Positions 7,812 through 15,832 of a DNA stretch of 37,825 bases are shown one piece after another. How positions within the stretch are numbered: the first letter of the stretch is position 1; each line of letters begins with the position of its first letter. Made by a program: the position numbers and the translations under genes. Origin of the DNA: a bacterium. GTDB lineage: Bacteria; Lernaellota; Lernaellaia; JACKCT01. The stretch covers positions 1 through 37,825 of the forward strand of contig JAIOHV010000043.1 of NCBI GenBank assembly GCA_019912885.1, given 5' to 3'. The notes under the pieces were generated by a model, which was given only the letters and a program-made list of their open reading frames with translations, did not search any database and was not told the DNA's origin.

Positions 7812-9130
7812 CGCGCCGCCTTCTCGCCCTGACGTTGTTCGCAATCGTCGCGCTCGCCGCGCGAAACGCCGCCGCGTCCCCGTTTGACACCTTCGGCACC
7901 GGCGCGCGCGCCGTGGCGATGGGAGGCGCGTATTCCGCGGTCGGCGGCGACTCCGCCGCGATGTATTACAACCTCGGTTCGCTCACGCGCGCGCGCGCGT
8001 TCCAGATCGAGCTCGGTTATCACCGCGCCGAGATGGAGATGACCATCAACGATCGGCAGACCGACATCGACCCGGATCGCGGCGTCAGCTTCGGCCTGAT
8101 CGTCGGCAAGAATTTCTTCGGACGTCGCTGGCGTATCGGCGCGCTCGTGTTCACGCCCGACGATCACTTCCTGCGTCTCATCATGCCGCCGCGCTACGCG
8201 TCCACGTTCATCCGCTACAACAACGATAACCACATCCAGGGCATGATCATCGGCATGGCCTACGAGGTCACGAAGTGGTGGTCGATCGGCGCCGGCGCGA
8301 CGTTCGTCTCCGGCAATTCCGGCGGCGTCGATTTCTTCCTGTCCGACGACACGCCCGCGGAGGGCGATCTGCGCAGCAAGGTCGGCTCGGACGTCGTGCC
8401 CGTGGCGGGCATGCTGTTCACGCCGCACGAGAAATGGCGCATCGGCGTCTCGTTCCGGGAAGAGCAGAACATGGAGCTGGTGCTGAAAAACACGATCCAC
8501 ATGGAGCAGCTCGAGGTGCTGCCGCGCTCGGGCGTCGTCGTGTTCCACGACGGCCGCCTGCTTCTGACCATCACCAGTCACACGCACTTCTCGCCGCGCC
8601 AATACCAGGGCGGCGTGTCGTTCGAGCCGAACGATCGGCTGGTGTTCGCCGTGGACGCGACCTACTACGAGTGGTCGAACATGAAAAGCAACGTCAGCTT
8701 TTCGCAGTCGGAAATGCAGGGCGATTTCGGCGTCGTGTTCCCGACCACGCCCGAGGAAAAGCCCGACGATCCCGGCTTGCACGATGTTGTCGGCCTCGCG
8801 CTTGGCGCGGAAGGCACGGCGGTGCGAACCGGCAAGTTCGAGCTCGACCTGCGCGGCGGGTACAATCTGCGGCCGACGCCGGTGCCGAACCAGAACGGCG
8901 TGACCAACAATATCGACAGCACGACGCACGTCCTGTCCGCGGGCATCGGCTTCACGTTCATGAATTTTTCGGAGGTCTTCCCCGCGCCGATCAGTTTCGA
9001 TATCTACGACCAGTATCATCAAATGGAACAGCGGACGATGAAAAAAGACGATCCCACAAACGTCGTCGGCGACTACCGCGTCAAAGGCCGCGCCAACAAC
9101 ATCGGCGCGCAGTTCACGCTGAGGTTCTGA
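7808..9130 (+). CDS. FadL/TodX (OMPP1) family outer-membrane transport protein 2
   Basis: This 440-residue protein has a short signal peptide (about 1-23, cleaved around NAAAS) and the same FadL signature (FGTGARAVAMGGAYSAVGGDS...YYNLGSL). It ends in Phe (AQFTLRF), a typical beta-signal for outer-membrane insertion. Middle segments repeat the paralogue's pattern (FSPRQYQGGVSF...YYEWSN against YTPRQWTGGIAF...YNEWRK). The GTG start at 7808 overlaps the previous TGA and has GGGGAGG 7 nt upstream, which fixes the start. A longer open frame beginning at 7235 lies inside the upstream gene and is not real. The two porins may form different-specificity channels or work in series with the exported protein that follows. 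Confidence 0.88.
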   Translation: MTRRLLALTLFAIVALAARNAAASPFDTFGTGARAVAMGGAYSAVGGDSAAMYYNLGSLTRARAFQIELGYHRAEMEMTINDRQTDIDPDRGVSFGLIVGKNFFGRRWRIGALVFTPDDHFLRLIMPPRYASTFIRYNNDNHIQGMIIGMAYEVTKWWSIGAGATFVSGNSGGVDFFLSDDTPAEGDLRSKVGSDVVPVAGMLFTPHEKWRIGVSFREEQNMELVLKNTIHMEQLEVLPRSGVVVFHDGRLLLTITSHTHFSPRQYQGGVSFEPNDRLVFAVDATYYEWSNMKSNVSFSQSEMQGDFGVVFPTTPEEKPDDPGLHDVVGLALGAEGTAVRTGKFELDLRGGYNLRPTPVPNQNGVTNNIDSTTHVLSAGIGFTFMNFSEVFPAPISFDIYDQYHQMEQRTMKKDDPTNVVGDYRVKGRANNIGAQFTLRF

Positions 9131-10323
9131 TGACACGCCGCTCGCGCCTCCTCACCCTTCGCCTCGCGCTTGCGATCTGCTGCGCCGCGGCGGGCGGCGC
9201 CATGCTGCATTGCGGCACGGGGGAGGACATCCTCGGCGGCTCGACCGGCTGGGGCTTCACGGGCGTATCGCCCTGGAGCAAGGTCGATCTCGACCCGAAC
9301 ACCGAGGGCGGGCAGATCTTTGTCGCGCTCGCGCCGCCCGAAGAGGATTTCGCCGAGCCGATGTTCGTCAAGGCCGAAGGCGCGTACTGGATTTTTTACG
9401 AGCGCCGCCAAATGGTCGAGGAGGACGGCGAGCGCCGCGCGACATCGAGCGATATCGTCGCCATCCGCGCCACCGACGCATTCACCTACGAGCCGGTCAA
9501 CGACGGCGAGCCGGTCCTCATCGCCGATCGCCCGTGGGAAGACGGGTTTGTCGGCGCGCCGGCGATCATTTGGGACGCGGGCACCTGGACGATGTGGTAC
9601 GCCGCGGGCATCGGCGGCGGCATCGCGCGCGCGCAAAGCGGCGACGGCATCCACTGGTCAAAAAGCGAAGCGCCGGTACTTGCGTCGGACCAGGTCTGGG
9701 AAGACGGATTTGTCGGCGCGCCCACCGTGATGCGCCACAACGGCCTCTACCGCATGTATTACTCCGGCGGGCGGATGGACGACACGCCGATCTCCCCGTT
9801 CGCCGGGCGGCTCATCGGCTACGCCGACAGCGAAGACGGCGTCGCGTGGACAAAACGCGACACCGCGCGGCGAAGCTCGGCGAATTCCGACAACGTCGAT
9901 CCCGTCCTCGGCCCGACGCAGTGGTGGGACGGCATCGAACCGGACGAGGATTTCGCCGGCGCGGTGACGAGCCCGTCGGTCATCACCGTCAAGCCCGCGG
10001 AACGCACGATCACGCTTCTCTACCACACGGGCGACATGCTCGGCGATCCGGTGCGGCACGAGACGTCGATCGCGGTGGCGGGCGCGTTCGACGACTACAC
10101 GAAATTCGTCAAGGCCGAGGACGGCGTGAACCCGATCCTCAACGAAAAGTTCGCGCTGCGTCTTTACGGCATCTCCGAGTTCATGGCGATGTCCGAGTCC
10201 GCGCCGAGCGTCATCCGCCTTGCGTACGACCAGTACCTCATGGCGTTCGCCCAAACCGACCCGCTCTCCGAAACGTCCGGCGGAAACCGCGGCATCGCGC
10301 TCGCGGCGTCACCGCCGAGGTAG
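9130..10323 (+). CDS. Exported beta-propeller (glycosidase-like) protein, probable lipoprotein
   Basis: This 397-residue protein starts at an ATG overlapping the previous stop (ATGA), with GAGG 5 nt upstream. A hydrophobic leader is followed by C28 (MLHC); His at -1 makes the lipobox atypical, so lipidation is uncertain. The body contains repeated propeller blades: PWEDGFVGAPAIIWD...MWYAAG...DGIHWSK is followed by VWEDGFVGAPTVMRH...MYYSGG...DGVAWTK. This resembles the five-bladed fold of GH43/GH32/GH130-type carbohydrate-active enzymes and relatives. I cannot confirm a catalytic triad, so it may be a binding protein. Co-translation with two FadL porins suggests a shared uptake or surface role. 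Confidence 0.75.
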   Translation: MTRRSRLLTLRLALAICCAAAGGAMLHCGTGEDILGGSTGWGFTGVSPWSKVDLDPNTEGGQIFVALAPPEEDFAEPMFVKAEGAYWIFYERRQMVEEDGERRATSSDIVAIRATDAFTYEPVNDGEPVLIADRPWEDGFVGAPAIIWDAGTWTMWYAAGIGGGIARAQSGDGIHWSKSEAPVLASDQVWEDGFVGAPTVMRHNGLYRMYYSGGRMDDTPISPFAGRLIGYADSEDGVAWTKRDTARRSSANSDNVDPVLGPTQWWDGIEPDEDFAGAVTSPSVITVKPAERTITLLYHTGDMLGDPVRHETSIAVAGAFDDYTKFVKAEDGVNPILNEKFALRLYGISEFMAMSESAPSVIRLAYDQYLMAFAQTDPLSETSGGNRGIALAASPPR

Positions 10324-10545
10324 CCCCCGGGAGCGCAGGCGGCCCGCCTGCTTCGGTACGATTCCCCGGGAGCGCAGGCTGCCCGGCGCGCCGTAGCCGT
10401 GGCGAAGGCGGGTCCCGCCTGCTTCGGTGCGCCCGTGCCCGGATCGTTCATGGACAAAATGGACATGATGGACGACATGGACGGGATGGACGGCAAACCG
10501 CGGGCGGCGCTACTCAATCCTCAATCCTCGATCCTCAATCCTCGT
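10324..10545. repeat. Mosaic of three intergenic repeat families
   Basis: There are two copies of a GGGAGCGCAGGC element with palindromic GCAGGCGGCCCGCCTGC-like arms (10327-10350 and 10366-10424). They are followed by a nine-nucleotide-periodic ATGGAC tract (10451-10497) and by tandem CAATCCTC units (10514-10545). The ATGGAC tract is preceded by GCGCCCGTGCCCGGATCG (10429-10446), a box shared with 18115-18131. No gene is present. Confidence 0.75.
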
Positions 10546-11103
10546 CTAAAAAAGCGTATCCGTCGGCTTCGGCGCCGCCACGAACTCCACCACATCGCCC
10601 ACCTTCGGTTCGGGCAGCGTGAACGTGCCGCCTTTCACGTGCGTCTCGGCGCGCATCTTTTCGATATCCGCGTGGTGCGTCCACAGGAAGAAAGCCGTGT
10701 GCGTGTCGTCGGAGCGAAAAAGCAGCACCTGCGGGCGCGCGCGCGCGGCCTCGTTGAAATCTCCCGGCGACACGATGTGTGTTCCCTTCATCACCTCGAT
10801 CGTGGCCGAGGGCGATTCGAGTTTCATGTGCACCGACATCGTCTTGAGCTTCACGCCGTCGTTGGCCCCCTTGTCGACGAACACGATGAACGCGTGATCG
10901 CCGACCTTCGTCACCTGCGTGACGTTGCCCGTGACGCGCACCTCGTATTTGGGCTTTTCATCAGACGCGCCGGCGGCGACGGGTTTGGCGACGGCGGGCG
11001 TCGCGAAAAGAAGCGCGGCGAAAAGCAGATTCACCACAGAGAACACAAAGGACACAGAGGAACGAAAAGGAATTTGAATCGCAAAACGAATGCGCGGGAA
11101 CAT
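10546..11103 (-). CDS. Small exported protein of unknown function
   Basis: This 185-residue protein has a signal peptide (about 1-39, ending FATPAVA). The body has one possible beta-rich segment, HAFIVFVDKGANDGVKLKTM, which faintly recalls the C-terminal domain of flagellar FlgT-like proteins; I do not claim homology. The open frame extends to 11226, but the ATG at 11103 has a strong GGAGG 6-7 nt upstream and starts the signal peptide, so the extension is rejected. Codons for about SVSFVFSVVN of the signal peptide come from an intergenic-type repeat (11031-11061) whose inverted counterpart lies upstream at 11190-11223. No neighbour gives a functional hint. Confidence 0.7.
   Translation of the reverse strand: MFPRIRFAIQIPFRSSVSFVFSVVNLLFAALLFATPAVAKPVAAGASDEKPKYEVRVTGNVTQVTKVGDHAFIVFVDKGANDGVKLKTMSVHMKLESPSATIEVMKGTHIVSPGDFNEAARARPQVLLFRSDDTHTAFFLWTHHADIEKMRAETHVKGGTFTLPEPKVGDVVEFVAAPKPTDTLF
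11031..11061. repeat. CACAGAG-type repeat, copy inside a signal-peptide coding region
   Basis: The + strand reads TCACCACAGAGAACACAAAG followed by GACACAGAGGA. The same family is intergenic at 11190-11223 in inverted orientation. This copy is read in frame, on the minus strand, as part of the signal peptide of the gene at 10546-11103. Confidence 0.75.
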
Positions 11104-11189
11104 GGGATTCCTCCAGGGAACGCGAGAAGCCGCGTTGGATTCGGGCTTATCAGAAAAGCGGGGCGCAACGAAGCGCGCCCCGCGTACTT

Positions 11190-11223
11190 TGTGATCTCCG
11201 TGTCCTCCGTGTCCTCCGTGGTG
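11190..11223. repeat. CACGGAG-type repeat, inverted partner
   Basis: Its minus strand reads GCACCACGGAGGACACGGAG and onwards, matching the copy at 11031-11061 in opposite orientation. The pair flanks the start region of the small exported protein gene. The stretch 11224-11315 otherwise shows only GC-rich sequence. Confidence 0.7.
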
Positions 11224-11315
11224 CAAATGCGTTTGCGATGACGTCTGGGGCCACCTGACCGCGCGCTATCGCTTGCGGCACTGACAGCGCAACACGCGCT
11301 ATTGCCGGCGTTCGC

Positions 11316-13085
11316 TCAGCATCCGCAGCAGCCGTCGTCGTCGTCATCGTCGCCGTCGTTGCCGCCGCCGGCGTTGATATCGTTGTCGTCGTCGAACGCA
11401 TCGTCATCGGAATCGTCGTCGCTGTCGTCGTCGCTGTCGTCATCAAAATCGTCGTCGAGGACGTCGTCATCGTCGCTATCGTCATCGGCCACATCGTCGT
11501 CCGCTGCGTCGTCATCGAAATCGTCGTCGGCGAAGTCGTCGTCACAATCATCGTCATCATCGTCGCTATCGTCGTCCGCGGTATCGTCGTCGGCCGTATC
11601 GTCGTCATCGTCGCCGGGGATGCAACTGCTCGGCTGGCCGGGCGTCGGATTTTGTTCCGTCCACGTGACGGACAGATTCTCGCTTGTCTCGTCCTCCGTC
11701 GGCCCCTCCAGCCCCGCGCCGTTGTTGCCGCCGCTCTTGTCCTCCGTGCCTTCGGTCTGCGTGCAGCGGTTGAACGCCTTGTCGAGCGCGTGTACCGCCG
11801 TGTCGGCCGGGTCTTGCGAGCCGATCGCGGTGTCGGCCGCGTAGACGCTCGTTTCCGAGCCGCCGTCCGGGCCGTCGATGGTCACGCCCGTCTTGTCCAC
11901 GAACGAGGAGCCGTCGCCCCACATCACCATGTCGCAATCGCCGACGAGATCCGATGCGCCGTCCCAGTAATACAGCACGACGGCCGGCCCGGCTTGCGAG
12001 AGATGCGGCCCCGCGCCGAGCGAGCCGGGGAAAGCCTCGAGCATGTTCGGAGCGCCGCTCGTATCCTTGATTTCGTAATCGGGCGGAAATCCCCACGCGG
12101 TCTGGAACGCCGCGCCGTCGAGGGCCACGGTCAGCCCGCCGCTGGGCGGAATGCCCATGCCGTCCGCGGGAAACTTCGCGTTGAAGTAGCCGTTCGCGCC
12201 CGAGCGCGTGTCCACCGTGCCGTTGCCCTTGACCACGCCGTAATATTGATCGCTGTTGGAAAGATAGAGGCTGCCAAGGCCGATCCAGTAATTCGAACGA
12301 TTGATCAGCTCGACGAATCCGTCGCCCGCGGGGACGGCGAGAATTTCGTTGAGAAGCGGGCAATGATCCTGCGCGAACTGAAACAGCCCTTCATCCAGGT
12401 CGTCGTCGGTCGTCTCGATGGGATCGGCCGTCGCGCCGCCCGCGCCGACCTCAAGCACGATCCATTGCCCGTGCTCCACGTCCTGCCCCGGACCGATCGC
12501 AAGCGGCGTCTCGTTCAAAATGGCGCCGTTCGCGCCGATGGCGACCGGCGAGGCCTCCGAACCCAGGAAATCGACCACGCTGTCGTAGTCCGGCCCGTCG
12601 AGCGTGCCGTCGTGATCGGCGATGAACGCGCGCACCTCGGCGCCGCTCGCGAGCGCGTGCATGTTCAGTCGAAAGCGATAGCGCGGGTCCTTGCCGCCGG
12701 CCAGATCGCCGGTCACATCCGGCTGAAGCGCCACGACGACGCGCTGCGAATACGCGTGGGGCAGGGCGTAGCCCTTGGCCTGCAGCGTCCAGCTTTCGTC
12801 GGTCTCAAGTTTCACGAACGCGGAATTGCCATCCGAAAGGCCGGGATCATCCCAACGCGCCGCGCCGCCGTCGTAGGAAAGTGCCTCCGTTTCCGTGTGA
12901 TTGCCAAGGATATTGAAGTGGTCCACGAAATAGCCCCAGCCGTTGGCGACCGTGCTCCCCGTCACGTCGTGCGGCCAGCGGTACGGCTCTCCGGCCGTGG
13001 CGGCATAGGCAGCGAACATCAGGCTTACGGTGGCAAGCACGCCGATCCACGGTTTGCGTCGTTTTCTTTTTTCCGTGTTCTCCAT
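11316..13085 (-). CDS. Secreted lamin-tail-like protein with Asp-rich, Cys-capped C-terminus
   Basis: This 589-residue protein has a signal peptide (about 1-31, KRKRRKPW basic region, cleavage near ATA/GEP). Residues 32-240 are an unrecognised extracellular region. Residues about 244-390 resemble a lamin-tail domain (LLNEILAVPAGDGFVELINR...WIGLGSLYLSN). Residues 492-589 are an Asp-dominated tail interrupted by Ala, Ser, Phe and Val, ending GCCGC. Lamin-tail domains in bacterial exported proteins are often found on surface or nuclease-associated proteins; no enzyme motif is visible here. The upstream extension to 13193 is rejected because the ATG at 13085 has GGAGGG about 9 nt before it and begins the signal peptide. 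The Asp tail is encoded by GAC/GAT repeats that could vary in length. Confidence 0.78.
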   Translation of the reverse strand: MENTEKRKRRKPWIGVLATVSLMFAAYAATAGEPYRWPHDVTGSTVANGWGYFVDHFNILGNHTETEALSYDGGAARWDDPGLSDGNSAFVKLETDESWTLQAKGYALPHAYSQRVVVALQPDVTGDLAGGKDPRYRFRLNMHALASGAEVRAFIADHDGTLDGPDYDSVVDFLGSEASPVAIGANGAILNETPLAIGPGQDVEHGQWIVLEVGAGGATADPIETTDDDLDEGLFQFAQDHCPLLNEILAVPAGDGFVELINRSNYWIGLGSLYLSNSDQYYGVVKGNGTVDTRSGANGYFNAKFPADGMGIPPSGGLTVALDGAAFQTAWGFPPDYEIKDTSGAPNMLEAFPGSLGAGPHLSQAGPAVVLYYWDGASDLVGDCDMVMWGDGSSFVDKTGVTIDGPDGGSETSVYAADTAIGSQDPADTAVHALDKAFNRCTQTEGTEDKSGGNNGAGLEGPTEDETSENLSVTWTEQNPTPGQPSSCIPGDDDDDTADDDTADDDSDDDDDDCDDDFADDDFDDDAADDDVADDDSDDDDVLDDDFDDDSDDDSDDDSDDDAFDDDNDINAGGGNDGDDDDDDGCCGC

Positions 13086-13160
13086 GATCGGAACCCTCCA
13101 AACAAAATTTTCTGTCCCGATTGTGTCGCGCAAAACGCAACGACTCCCGTACGCAATCGC

Positions 13161-13190
13161 GATAAATTTTGGTCCTTGTAGCGGCGTCAA
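13161..13190 (-). promoter_or_regulatory. Candidate sigma-70 promoter for the lamin-tail gene
   Basis: On the minus strand TTGACG (13190-13185) and TTTATC (13166-13161) are 18 bp apart, about 75 nt upstream of the ATG at 13085. The -35 matches consensus at five of six positions; the -10 is weaker. Confidence 0.45.
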
Positions 13191-13236
13191 CAATTCCGCG
13201 GCGAACGAAGGTCAGGAAGCCAACCGTCTTGCCCAT

Positions 13237-13266
13237 TTGATTTTCGGTGGCGGACCGGCGTAATTT
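13237..13266 (+). promoter_or_regulatory. Candidate sigma-70 promoter for the Asp-rich lipoprotein gene
   Basis: TTGATT (13237-13242) and TAATTT (13261-13266) are 18 bp apart and sit 45 nt before the ATG at 13312. The -10 is a poor match. Confidence 0.3.
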
Positions 13267-13311
13267 TCAACGCCGCGCGGCAAGGCGCCGCGCCAAACGG
13301 AGGGTAGACGC

Positions 13312-14220
13312 ATGAAACCTGCTCGAATTCGAGCTTTGTGGCCTGTTTTGATTCTGGCGGCTCTTTTCGCCGTAGCCGCATTCATCGGTGCGTGCGGCGA
13401 CGATGACGACGATGACGATGACGACGACGCGCCGCCGGTCACCGCGAACATCGGCTTTGTCCATCACTACACGACCGACGCCGAGGGCAATTATCCCGCC
13501 GGGAACCCGGCCGGCGAGCCGCGCATCATCACGAGCGATCTCGGCTACGTCATCACGCTTGACGACGCATACGTGTCGTTCGAGGACGTGGAGCTCGTCT
13601 CGTGCAAGAACGCGGGCTTCAAGCACGCCGACGCCGACCAGGAACCGGCCGAGGGCGAGGAAGGGTTTGTCGAGGACATCGTCGGCGTCGCCGACTACAC
13701 CTTCAGCGTCGCCTGGACGCGAGAGGTTCCGTTTGTGAAGTACTGCGTCGCGACGGTGCACGTTGGACCGGCGAACGAATTTTCAAACGGCCTGCCGGGC
13801 GAGGATTTCGAGGACCTGACGCTGCGCCTGTCCGGCACGTTCATCGCGCCCGGCGGCGGGCAGGCCACACCGTTCCTTTTCGAATCCGACGGACAGACGG
13901 ACGTGGATGTCGAATTCCGTGACGCCGGTGGCGCCATCGCCCCGGTGGAAACCGAACGCGGCGAGGTGACCGATTTCCCCATCGGCATGAACTACGACCG
14001 CTGGTTTCACGGCCTCGATCTCAATGCCGACGGCAGCGACGGCGTGGCCGGCGGCGTGTTCGACAACGTGATCGAATCGCTGCGATGGCACGTCGGCCCG
14101 ATCGACGACACCGTCGGCGGCGCCGATGACGACGATGATGATGACGATGACGACGATGACGACGATGATGGCGACGACGACGATGACGATGCGGACGAAG
14201 ACGAGGGGTCGAGCGCGTAG
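13312..14220 (+). CDS. Lipoprotein with Asp-rich segments at both ends
   Basis: This 302-residue protein has a clear lipoprotein signal peptide ending IGAC (C28 lipidated). Ten consecutive Asp residues (30-39) follow directly, then a globular body (about 44-265) with no recognised domain, then a second Asp-rich tail (about 275-295) ending EDEGSSA. Unlike the other Asp-rich proteins in the window it has no C-terminal Cys/Gly cap. The body contains three Cys, including those in ELVSCKNAGF and FVKYCVATVH, that might form a disulphide. GGAGGG 7 nt upstream supports the start. The gene is divergent from the lamin-tail gene. The role is unknown; acidic tails could bind Ca2+ or act as spacers, which is inference. 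Confidence 0.75.
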   Translation: MKPARIRALWPVLILAALFAVAAFIGACGDDDDDDDDDDAPPVTANIGFVHHYTTDAEGNYPAGNPAGEPRIITSDLGYVITLDDAYVSFEDVELVSCKNAGFKHADADQEPAEGEEGFVEDIVGVADYTFSVAWTREVPFVKYCVATVHVGPANEFSNGLPGEDFEDLTLRLSGTFIAPGGGQATPFLFESDGQTDVDVEFRDAGGAIAPVETERGEVTDFPIGMNYDRWFHGLDLNADGSDGVAGGVFDNVIESLRWHVGPIDDTVGGADDDDDDDDDDDDDDDGDDDDDDADEDEGSSA

Positions 14221-14227
14221 CCATTTT

Positions 14228-14281
14228 GCGATCAGCTTTCAGCCGTCTGGTTGATCGCTGAACGCTGACCGCTGACCGCTA
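14228..14281. repeat. AGCGGTCAGC-type palindromic intergenic repeat
   Basis: The minus strand reads AGCGGTCAGCGGTCAGCGTT and then GGCTGAAAGCTGATCGC, an imperfect inverted repeat between convergent genes. It may work as a bidirectional terminator-like hairpin, but no T-tract is present. Confidence 0.65.
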
Positions 14282-15649
14282 TTAAACGACGCGCTTTTTC
14301 CAGACGCCGGTCTGAAACGCGATCACGATGGCGATGCCCTTGAGGATGCTTGTGCCCGAGAGCACCCACCAGAGCGCCTCGATGCCGAGATTCAGGCGCT
14401 CGGTCAGCACGGCGAGCGGAAATCGCGCGAGCGTGAGCGGCAGGATGATGAGCATCGGCACGAGCGTTTCGCCCGCGCCGGCGAACGCGCCGACGAACAC
14501 GAGCTCCGTCATCATGAAAACCTGGCTCCAGCCGATGATGCGCAGATAACGCGCGGCCGCGGCGATGACCTCGCCGTCGTCCACGAAGACCGCGGCGACG
14601 ACCTCCGGCACGAGGATGAGCATCGCGGAGTAAAGCGTGACCGGCAGCGCGAGCAGCGCGGTACCGACCCACGGGGCGCGCGCGGCGCGGCCGGGATGGC
14701 CCGCGCCGAGATTCTGGCCGACCAGCGGGCGCATCACAAGGCCCATGCCGAGACCCGCGAAAAAGACGAAGCCCTCCGTCGTATGCCCCACGCGCAGCGC
14801 GGCCACCTCCGCGGTGCCGTGCAGCGTCGTGAAGCGCGTCAGCAGCATGTACACGACGGGAAACAGCGTCGCCTCCACGGCGGTCGGCACGCCGATGCCG
14901 AGGATGCGCGAATACAGGCCCAGGTCCGGCCGAAACCTTCCGTGCGGGCGCAGGATGAACGACGGCCAGCGCGGGGAGACGAGGATCGCCAGCGCGACGA
15001 TCGCAAACGCCGTCCGCGAGACGAGAAGCGCGACGCCCGCGCCGCGAATGCCGAGCGCCGGCGCGCCGAGGTTGCCGGGGATGAGCAGGTAATCGAGCAC
15101 GAAGGTGATCGCGACGGCGACGACCATGAACCACATCGGCTTTTTCGTATCACCGAGCGCCTGGTAGATCTGGCTCGTGGTGATCATGAGGAAGATCGAC
15201 GGCGTGGCGACGAGCGTCAGGCGCAGGTACGGCAAGCCCTCGTGCGTGACCTCGGGGCTCGCCGCCATGACGGCGCGGTAGATCCAGGGCGCGAGCATAT
15301 AGACCAGCGCGCCAGCGATAACGGACAAGGCGACGGACAGCACGACGCCCTGATACGCGGCGCGCTCCGCCGATACGATGTCGTGTTCGCCCGCGCGCCG
15401 CGCGACCACCGCGGCGGTGCCGACCGCGACCAGGTTCGACAGCCCGACAATCGCCCAAAAGACGTAATTGCCCGTCGAAAGCGCGGCCAGGGCCGTCGCG
15501 CCGAGCCGTCCCGCGAATTCCGTGTCGATGACGTTGAACGCCGAGACGAGATACATCATGCCGATCGCCGGCCACGCCAGCCGCGCGGTCAGGGGCGCGA
15601 GCGGCGCATCGCCGGTGATCTGGCCGGACAGGGCGAGAAGGCGTTTCAT
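14282..15649 (-). CDS. MATE family multidrug/cation antiporter
   Basis: This 455-residue protein has about 12 predicted membrane helices and MATE signatures: the first-helix segment LTARLAWPAIGMMYLVSAFNVIDTEFAGRLG, where D and E sit in the usual membrane-embedded positions, and LFPVVYMLLTRF...ALRVGHTTEGFVFFAGLGMG at the start of the second half. MATE proteins export drugs or metabolites in exchange for H+ or Na+. The length is normal for the family. The ATG at 15649 lacks a visible Shine-Dalgarno. It stands alone, divergent from the J-domain gene, so its substrate cannot be inferred. No regulator is adjacent. Confidence 0.9.
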   Translation of the reverse strand: MKRLLALSGQITGDAPLAPLTARLAWPAIGMMYLVSAFNVIDTEFAGRLGATALAALSTGNYVFWAIVGLSNLVAVGTAAVVARRAGEHDIVSAERAAYQGVVLSVALSVIAGALVYMLAPWIYRAVMAASPEVTHEGLPYLRLTLVATPSIFLMITTSQIYQALGDTKKPMWFMVVAVAITFVLDYLLIPGNLGAPALGIRGAGVALLVSRTAFAIVALAILVSPRWPSFILRPHGRFRPDLGLYSRILGIGVPTAVEATLFPVVYMLLTRFTTLHGTAEVAALRVGHTTEGFVFFAGLGMGLVMRPLVGQNLGAGHPGRAARAPWVGTALLALPVTLYSAMLILVPEVVAAVFVDDGEVIAAAARYLRIIGWSQVFMMTELVFVGAFAGAGETLVPMLIILPLTLARFPLAVLTERLNLGIEALWWVLSGTSILKGIAIVIAFQTGVWKKRVV

Positions 15650-15832
15650 CGGGCGCGCAATCTAATGCACCGCGCGAAAAAAGTCCGGCTTTTCATCCGT
15701 CCGCAAATGGCGGGTCTGACGGCGGCCGACGCTAGCCGGCGCGGGAAAAACGGCGCTTCTCCCCGCCCCCGGTTATGGCTATGATCGCCGGACGGATCGA
15801 TGCCGTCTTGCCGGCATCCGCCGGCGGAGATC

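Noticed and set aside
8275-10323. 682-residue frame spanning the second FadL gene and the propeller gene
   Set aside because: Its first part is out of frame with the FadL gene; the real start of the propeller gene is the ATG at 9130 with overlap and ribosome binding site.
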